Shown one piece after another: positions 63,335-64,000 of a DNA stretch of 64,000 nucleotides (the stretch's first letter is position 1; the number at the start of each line of letters is the position of its first letter). The notes under the pieces are model-generated. The model did not search any database. It had not been told where the DNA came from and saw only the letters and a program-made list of their open reading frames with translations. The DNA is taken from NCBI GenBank assembly GCA_963969395.1, contig OZ017798.1, positions 8,982,173 through 9,046,172 on the forward strand. The letters run 5' to 3'. This DNA is from Pseudoscleropodium purum (lineage: Eukaryota; Streptophyta; Bryopsida; Hypnales; Brachytheciaceae). The position numbers were made by a program, and so were the translations under genes.

Positions 63335-63512
63335 GTACCCAACCAATAGCGTACATATATTTCCAACCAAGGTTGGATCAAATTCCAACCAGAGCTTGGA
63401 ATGTGTGTTTTCCTCCTTTTCAAGGTTGGGATCAATAAGGTCATGACACATGTCCAAAATTAGTGAGTGGGAAAGTAGGAAATAGTGAGCAAAATGTAGT
63501 TCTTGAATGATC
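63335..63512 (-). repeat. Dispersed repeat, copy 2 (inverted relative to 48367-48535)
   Basis: On the minus strand it shows the same ordered blocks as 48367-48535: CATTCAAGAACTAC, CCACTCACTA, ACATGTGTCATGAC, CCAACCTTGGTTGGAAAT and GGTTGGG. A 113-codon open frame (minus 63541-63200) covers it. Because the first copy has no matching long open frame, I do not call it a gene. Confidence 0.6.
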
Positions 63513-64000
63513 AGAATTGCAAGATTGTAGACTTTGGCCATGGGTTCAATCTACTTTTTGCCTTCCAAAAAACATAGTAATTTCAATTTTGATAATAAAA
63601 TTACCAAAAAATTGGAGTCCCCATATTCCTTATTTCTCTACAAAGGAAAAATATGCATCTCCTCATACTCCTCATTATGTGTCGTTAATTGCTTAAATGA
63701 TCGGGTATGGATGGTTCTACCTCATAGTGGACGTAATTGTTGATATAAAAATGTAGCTTGTTACATTAATGTCTAAAAAAATGCATCAACTTAGAAGCCT
63801 AAGCTTGAACCAAATTGAATATTGAATTTGTCTTTTAATGAATGTAGATAATACAAATATATTGGTACGTGGCACTTAGTCCTAATTATGACTTAAAGAA
63901 TGAAAAGGCTCCAATGTTTGCTTGGATTTTCATGGGAAAGAGTGGTTCAACAATGTTTTAATGAAGATAAAGGGTAATAATGAACCTAAGAGGACATCTC

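Noticed and set aside
63200..63541. Minus-strand open frame of 113 codons
   Set aside because: It overlaps a dispersed repeat whose other copy (48367) is not open, and shows no known domain.
1..64000. CRISPR array, operon or bacterial genes
   Set aside because: No regularly spaced identical repeats were seen, and all recognised genes are spliced eukaryotic genes or eukaryotic mobile elements.

Overview
The window looks like nuclear DNA of a plant (streptophyte). The evidence is two copies of a plant-type kinesin-5 gene with many short GT-AG introns, an intron-rich LAT/PUT-like APC permease, a Tat-like Ty3/gypsy element, CACTA-type and hAT-type non-autonomous elements and a Stowaway-like MITE. 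GC-rich genes sitting in very AT-rich, repeat-laden DNA would suit a bryophyte or another early-diverging lineage, but I cannot name the species. There is no sign of bacterial or organellar gene organisation.

Layout. 1-3880: AT-rich repeats, including a Stowaway-like MITE and two copies of a ~0.93 kb family with TTAA-flanked inverted termini. 4406-11155 (+): kinesin-5 copy A, 23 exons, 1012 codons plus stop. 12840-16600: a decayed TE-like coding region split by a 1 kb CACTA-type element that itself holds a hairpin and a tRNA-like SINE head. 20936-28298: a complete but mutated Ty3/gypsy element with 295-bp LTRs and an extra RNase H encoded before gag. 29629-29935: an older integrase relic. 31267-35969 (-): an apparently intact 9-exon APC permease, with a third copy of the TTAA-flanked repeat in intron 4. 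36580-37322: two short tandem duplications. 38850-46539 (-): kinesin-5 copy B, 23 exons, also intact. 48022-59494: a cluster of four small CACTA-type elements and one hAT-like MITE with a perfect 8-bp target duplication. The rest of the right side is AT-rich DNA without a recognisable gene.

The main observation is the kinesin pair. The two genes face each other across about 27 kb. From exon 3 to exon 20, introns included, they are collinear with no net indel over 4.8 kb and nearly identical. Exons 1-2, exons 21-23, the 5' leader and the 3' flanks are clearly more diverged. This mosaic suggests old inverted paralogues whose middle has been homogenised, most simply by gene conversion, as in palindrome arms. 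The other main observation is the position of the RNase H upstream of gag in the Ty3/gypsy element, whose usual pol RNase H appears to have lost catalytic residues.

Functionally, kinesin-5 is a mitotic spindle and microtubule-crosslinking motor, and the permease is a membrane amino-acid or polyamine transporter. Nothing in the sequence links their functions. The other coding remnants belong to mobile elements.
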